A stretch of DNA of 8,796 nucleotides, taken from assembly GCA_903960645.1 (NCBI GenBank), contig CAJCBN010000130.1:1-8796 (forward strand), written 5' to 3'. Made by a program: the position numbers and the translations under genes. Source of the stretch: an uncultured Actinomycetes bacterium (GTDB lineage: Bacteria; Actinomycetota; Thermoleophilia; Gaiellales; F1-60-MAGs149). The notes under the pieces are model-generated. The model was not told the origin of the DNA, did no database searches, and worked only from the letters and a program-made list of their open reading frames with translations. Shown in pieces: positions 6,569 to 8,796 of the stretch; the first letter of the stretch is position 1; the number at the start of each line of letters is the position of its first letter.

Positions 6569-6784
6569 AGTGATCTACAGGGTAGGGGGCGTATTTGGGC
6601 GGTGCATTGTGGAAGGTATACACACTAGGGGCGGTGTTTGCTGTACGTAACGCCGCTCACCCGGCCGTGTGCGGCCGGTAGCCTCTCTTCGGATGCCGTT
6701 CGCGCTGCAACGCGGTCGCCGCAGCCCCGGAATGATACCCGGACGTTCCCCCGTAGAAACTGCCCGCAGGAGAAGCCCGAAACG
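6569..6784. promoter_or_regulatory. Divergent control region between sox operon and fhs
   Basis: This 216-bp gap carries the promoters of both units. For sox (minus strand), candidate -10 boxes are TACCCT (6584 down to 6579), which would place the transcript start within about 5 nt of the GTG, and TATACC (6620 down to 6615) within an AT-richer patch holding the palindrome GTATAC. For fhs, TAGCCT (6679-6684) is a good TAnnnT box, giving a leader of about 95 nt. A 7-bp inverted repeat, CCGGCCG-TGTG-CGGCCGG (6661-6678), sits directly against that box and could be an operator. No -35 box is convincing. I do not see a glycine or THF riboswitch core here, but weakly conserved leaders cannot be excluded by eye. 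Confidence 0.45.
6661..6678. repeat. Inverted repeat abutting the candidate fhs -10 box
   Basis: CCGGCCG (6661-6667) and CGGCCGG (6672-6678) are exact reverse complements around TGTG. The right arm ends one base before TAGCCT (6679-6684). It lies where a repressor or activator would touch RNA polymerase. A chance palindrome in GC-rich DNA is the alternative. Confidence 0.5.
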
Positions 6785-8455
6785 ATGAAGTCCAGCCTTG
6801 AAATCGCTCAGGAGCACACGCTCCAGCCGATCGCCGACATCGCCGCCGAGTACGGCATCCTGCCGGACGAGTTGGAGCTCTACGGCCGCTACAAGGCCAA
6901 GATCGAGCTGTCGATCCTCGATCGCCTGAAGGATCGCCCCGACGCGAAGATCATCAACGTCACCGCGATCACGCCGACGCCTGCCGGCGAGGGCAAGACG
7001 ACCACCTCCGTCTCGCTGACGCAGGGCATGGGCAAGATCGGCCGCCGCGCGATGCTCGCGCTGCGCGAGCCGTCGCTCGGCCCCGTCTTCGGCGTCAAGG
7101 GCGGCGCCGCCGGCGGCGGCTACGCCCAGGTCGTGCCGATGGAGGACCTGAACCTGCACTTCACGGGTGACGTCCACGCCATCACGGCCGCCAACAACCT
7201 GCTGTCGGCGCTCGTCGACGCGCACATCTTCCACGGGCACAGCCCGCAGATCGCCAACGTCACCTGGCGTCGCGCGATCGACGTCACCGACCGCTCGCTG
7301 CGCAACATCGTGACGGGCCTCGGCGGCGCCAAGAACGGCATCCCGGCCGAGTCCGGCTTCGACATCACCGCGGCCTCCGAGGTCATGGCGATCATGGCAC
7401 TGGCCACCGACATGAAGGATCTGCGCAGGAAGCTCGGCGCGATCACCGTCGGGTACACGAAGGCGGGGGATCCCGTCACCGCTGAGGACGTCAAGGCGGC
7501 CGGCTCGATGGCCGTGCTCCTGCGCGACGCGATCAAGCCGAACATCGTGCAGACGCTCGAGGGTCAGCTGTGCCTGATGCACTGCGGTCCCTTCGCCAAC
7601 ATCGCCCATGGCAACAACTCGATCATCGCGGACCGCATCGGCCTCAAGCTGGGCGAGTTCCTGATCACCGAGTCCGGCTTCGCGGCCGATCTCGGCATGG
7701 AGAAGTTCATGGACATCGTCTGCCGCGTCGGCGGGCTCAAGCCGCACGTCGTCGTGATCGTCGCGACGGTGCGCGCGCTGCGCCACCACGGCGGCGGCGA
7801 CTGGCAGACGACGGCCGAGATGGCGCAGATGCGCTCCGAGGTCGAGATCGGCATGGCGAACCTCGCCAAGCACATCGAGAACGTGCGCGCCTTCGGCATC
7901 CAGCCGGTCGTGACGATCAACACCCGTCCCGACGACGAGCCCGAGCTGCTCGAGCTGATCAAGACGCTCGCGCTGGAGGCCGGCGCCTACGGTGCCGCCA
8001 TCCACAACGGCTTCGGCGCCGGTGGCGAGGGTACGACCGAGCTGGCGGAGATCGTCTGCGCCGCCGCGGACGAGCCCTCGAACTTCAAGATGCTCTACGA
8101 GGACTCCGACCCGGTCGCCCAGAAGATCGAGACGATCGCCAAGACCGTCTACGGCGCCGACGGCATCGATCTGTCGCCGGCTGCGAAGGCCGCGATCATC
8201 CGCTTCGAGAAGGAGGGCATCTCGCACCTCCCGATCTGCATGGCGAAGTCGCACCTGTCGCTGTCGCACGATCCGACGCTGCGCAACCGTCCGACCGGCT
8301 TCACCGTGCCGATCCGCGACATCCGCTCCTATACGGGAGCCGGCATGCTGGTGCCGCTGTGCGGCGACATGCTGCAGATGCCCGGACTCGGTGCTGTGCC
8401 GGCCGCGAATGCCATCGATCTGGCCGACGACGGCACGGTCGTCGGGCTGTTCTAG
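6785..8455 (+). CDS. fhs: Formate-tetrahydrofolate ligase
   Basis: This cytoplasmic enzyme (EC 6.3.4.3) makes 10-formyl-THF from formate, THF and ATP, and can run in reverse to release formate and form ATP. The 556 residues match the family length of about 556-560. The ATP-binding loop TPTPAGEGKTTTS covers 63-75. The diagnostic REPSLGPVFGVKGGAAGGGYA runs from 94 to 114, followed by LNLHFTGD (122-129), and the conserved C-terminal segments are intact, so the enzyme should be active. The ATG at 6785 is preceded by AGGAG at 6768-6772 (12 nt away, somewhat long); the open frame runs 49 codons further upstream, but those residues look non-coding. It diverges from the sox operon, whose product feeds the same one-carbon folate pool, so joint control is likely. 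A strong terminator follows. Confidence 0.97.
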   Translation: MKSSLEIAQEHTLQPIADIAAEYGILPDELELYGRYKAKIELSILDRLKDRPDAKIINVTAITPTPAGEGKTTTSVSLTQGMGKIGRRAMLALREPSLGPVFGVKGGAAGGGYAQVVPMEDLNLHFTGDVHAITAANNLLSALVDAHIFHGHSPQIANVTWRRAIDVTDRSLRNIVTGLGGAKNGIPAESGFDITAASEVMAIMALATDMKDLRRKLGAITVGYTKAGDPVTAEDVKAAGSMAVLLRDAIKPNIVQTLEGQLCLMHCGPFANIAHGNNSIIADRIGLKLGEFLITESGFAADLGMEKFMDIVCRVGGLKPHVVVIVATVRALRHHGGGDWQTTAEMAQMRSEVEIGMANLAKHIENVRAFGIQPVVTINTRPDDEPELLELIKTLALEAGAYGAAIHNGFGAGGEGTTELAEIVCAAADEPSNFKMLYEDSDPVAQKIETIAKTVYGADGIDLSPAAKAAIIRFEKEGISHLPICMAKSHLSLSHDPTLRNRPTGFTVPIRDIRSYTGAGMLVPLCGDMLQMPGLGAVPAANAIDLADDGTVVGLF

Positions 8456-8467
8456 GGCCGTAGCGAC

Positions 8468-8515
8468 AACGCCCCCTGTGTCCCGCCCGCCGGCAGGACA
8501 CAGGGGGCGTTTTTT
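8468..8515 (+). terminator. Intrinsic terminator of fhs
   Basis: GCCCCCTGTGTCC (8471-8483) pairs exactly with GGACACAGGGGGC (8496-8508). Three further pairs (CAA outside the left arm with GTT outside the right arm) extend the stem to 16 bp. The loop is 12 nt, and the run TTTTTT (8510-8515) follows. It starts 12 bp after the fhs stop. There is no matching T-run on the minus strand, so it acts in one direction. Confidence 0.95.
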
Positions 8516-8618
8516 GTTGGTGTCCAGCTTTCCCGGTGACGGTGCCGTCGTTGGCGAGGTCGATCCGCGTTGGCCATGATGGCCGGGGTGTGGCTGGGTG
8601 GTTGTGTCCTGCCACGCT

Positions 8619-8710
8619 GCTCGTGCTTTGGCTGCACGGGGGCCGTTTGGTCGTGGTGGTGGCCGCTTGTTCTTCGGCTGCGCAGCGGCCGTTTGGTCGC
8701 GCTGCTGGCC
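8619..8710. repeat. 46-bp tandem repeat, two units
   Basis: Unit 1 (8619-8664) and unit 2 (8665-8710) align without gaps with about 37 of 46 bases identical by hand count. The best part is GGCCGTTTGGTCG followed by TGGCCGCT (8641-8667 against 8687-8713, 24 of 27). A third unit begins as GCTCGTGGTG at 8711 and then breaks off into the palindromic repeat. Length 46 is not a multiple of three, so it is not a protein repeat. Function unknown. Confidence 0.75.
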
Positions 8711-8723
8711 GCTCGTGGTGTCG

Positions 8724-8748
8724 GGGGTCTGGCCCCATTGTTCACGCC
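8724..8748. repeat. Sixth copy of the GGGGTCnGrCCCC repeat (half copy)
   Basis: The core GGGGTCTGGCCCC (8724-8736) is identical to the cores at 1634 and 1694, and is followed by ATTGTTCACG, which resembles the right arm of copy 1. The left arm is missing. TTGTTCACGCC (8738-8748) is matched by its exact reverse complement at 8784-8794, just before the window ends in AAGG, so a further copy may begin at the edge. Confidence 0.7.
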
Positions 8749-8796
8749 GCGGGCGGTGGAGCAAGCGTTGCCGGTTCCTCTCTGGCGTGAACAAGG

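Larger units (their letters stand above)
8516..8796. other. Non-coding stretch with repeats
   Basis: No credible gene is seen in these 281 bases. The open frames have no ribosome binding site and read as low-complexity Arg/Gly/Ala sequence. Unlike the coding regions it is rich in TTGG/GGTG runs on the plus strand. It contains a 46-bp tandem repeat and a copy of the palindromic repeat found at 1622-1860, described separately. A gene may begin beyond the right edge. Confidence 0.6.

Noticed and set aside
3513..6650. A 1045-codon plus-strand open frame opposite soxA and soxD
   Set aside because: It lies antisense to soxA, whose protein shows clear domains. The plus-strand product is a compositionally biased Asp/Arg/Val/Ala string, typical of antisense frames in GC-rich DNA.
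6685..6784. THF or glycine riboswitch in the fhs leader
   Set aside because: No recognisable conserved core of either class could be found by eye.
6638..6784. Earlier fhs start giving 605 residues
   Set aside because: The extra 49 residues match nothing in the family, and AGGAG sits before the ATG at 6785, which gives the normal length.
6575..8794. A 739-codon minus-strand open frame opposite fhs
   Set aside because: It is the mirror of a textbook fhs gene, crosses the fhs terminator, and has no domain or ribosome binding site.

Overview
The window comes from a high-GC bacterium (roughly two thirds G+C by eye). The G/C-biased third codon positions, frequent GTG starts, TAnnnT -10 boxes lying 7 nt from start codons, and protein style all point to an actinobacterium. 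A deep lineage such as Thermoleophilia is a guess from protein style only. No phage, plasmid, tRNA or rRNA signal is visible.

Layout, left to right. (1) Positions 1-709, minus strand: an IclR-family transcriptional regulator whose C-terminus is cut by the window edge. (2) Positions 746-1621, plus strand: a divergent polytopic membrane protein resembling the FUSC/aromatic-acid-exporter type. Both appear to be leaderless genes fired from back-to-back promoters. (3) Positions 1622-1919: a gap between converging genes, holding five copies of a palindromic GGGGTCnGrCCCC repeat and a terminator hairpin. (4) Positions 1920-6568, minus strand: a tightly overlapped operon soxD-soxA-soxG-soxB for a heterotetrameric sarcosine-oxidase-type enzyme; all four genes start with GTG. 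(5) Positions 6569-6784: a divergent regulatory gap. (6) Positions 6785-8455, plus strand: fhs, formate-tetrahydrofolate ligase, ending in a strong intrinsic terminator. (7) Positions 8512-8796: non-coding, with a 46-bp tandem repeat and a sixth copy of the palindromic repeat.

The two metabolic units fit together. The Sox complex would oxidatively demethylate sarcosine, or a related N-methyl amine, and hand the one-carbon unit to tetrahydrofolate through the GcvT-like C-terminal domain of SoxA. Fhs interconverts 10-formyl-THF and formate with ATP/ADP, so it could drain or supply the same pool.

The most unusual feature is the enzyme itself. SoxA carries full cysteine sets for two [2Fe-2S] clusters (CX4CX2CX12C near the N-terminus and CXCX32CX4C in the middle). 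SoxD has lost every zinc-ligand cysteine of the canonical delta subunit. SoxB keeps the covalent-FMN histidine (H173) and the conserved active-site lysine (K360). The gene order is also permuted from the textbook soxBDAG. Together these suggest a divergent, possibly electron-transferring (dehydrogenase-like) branch of the family.
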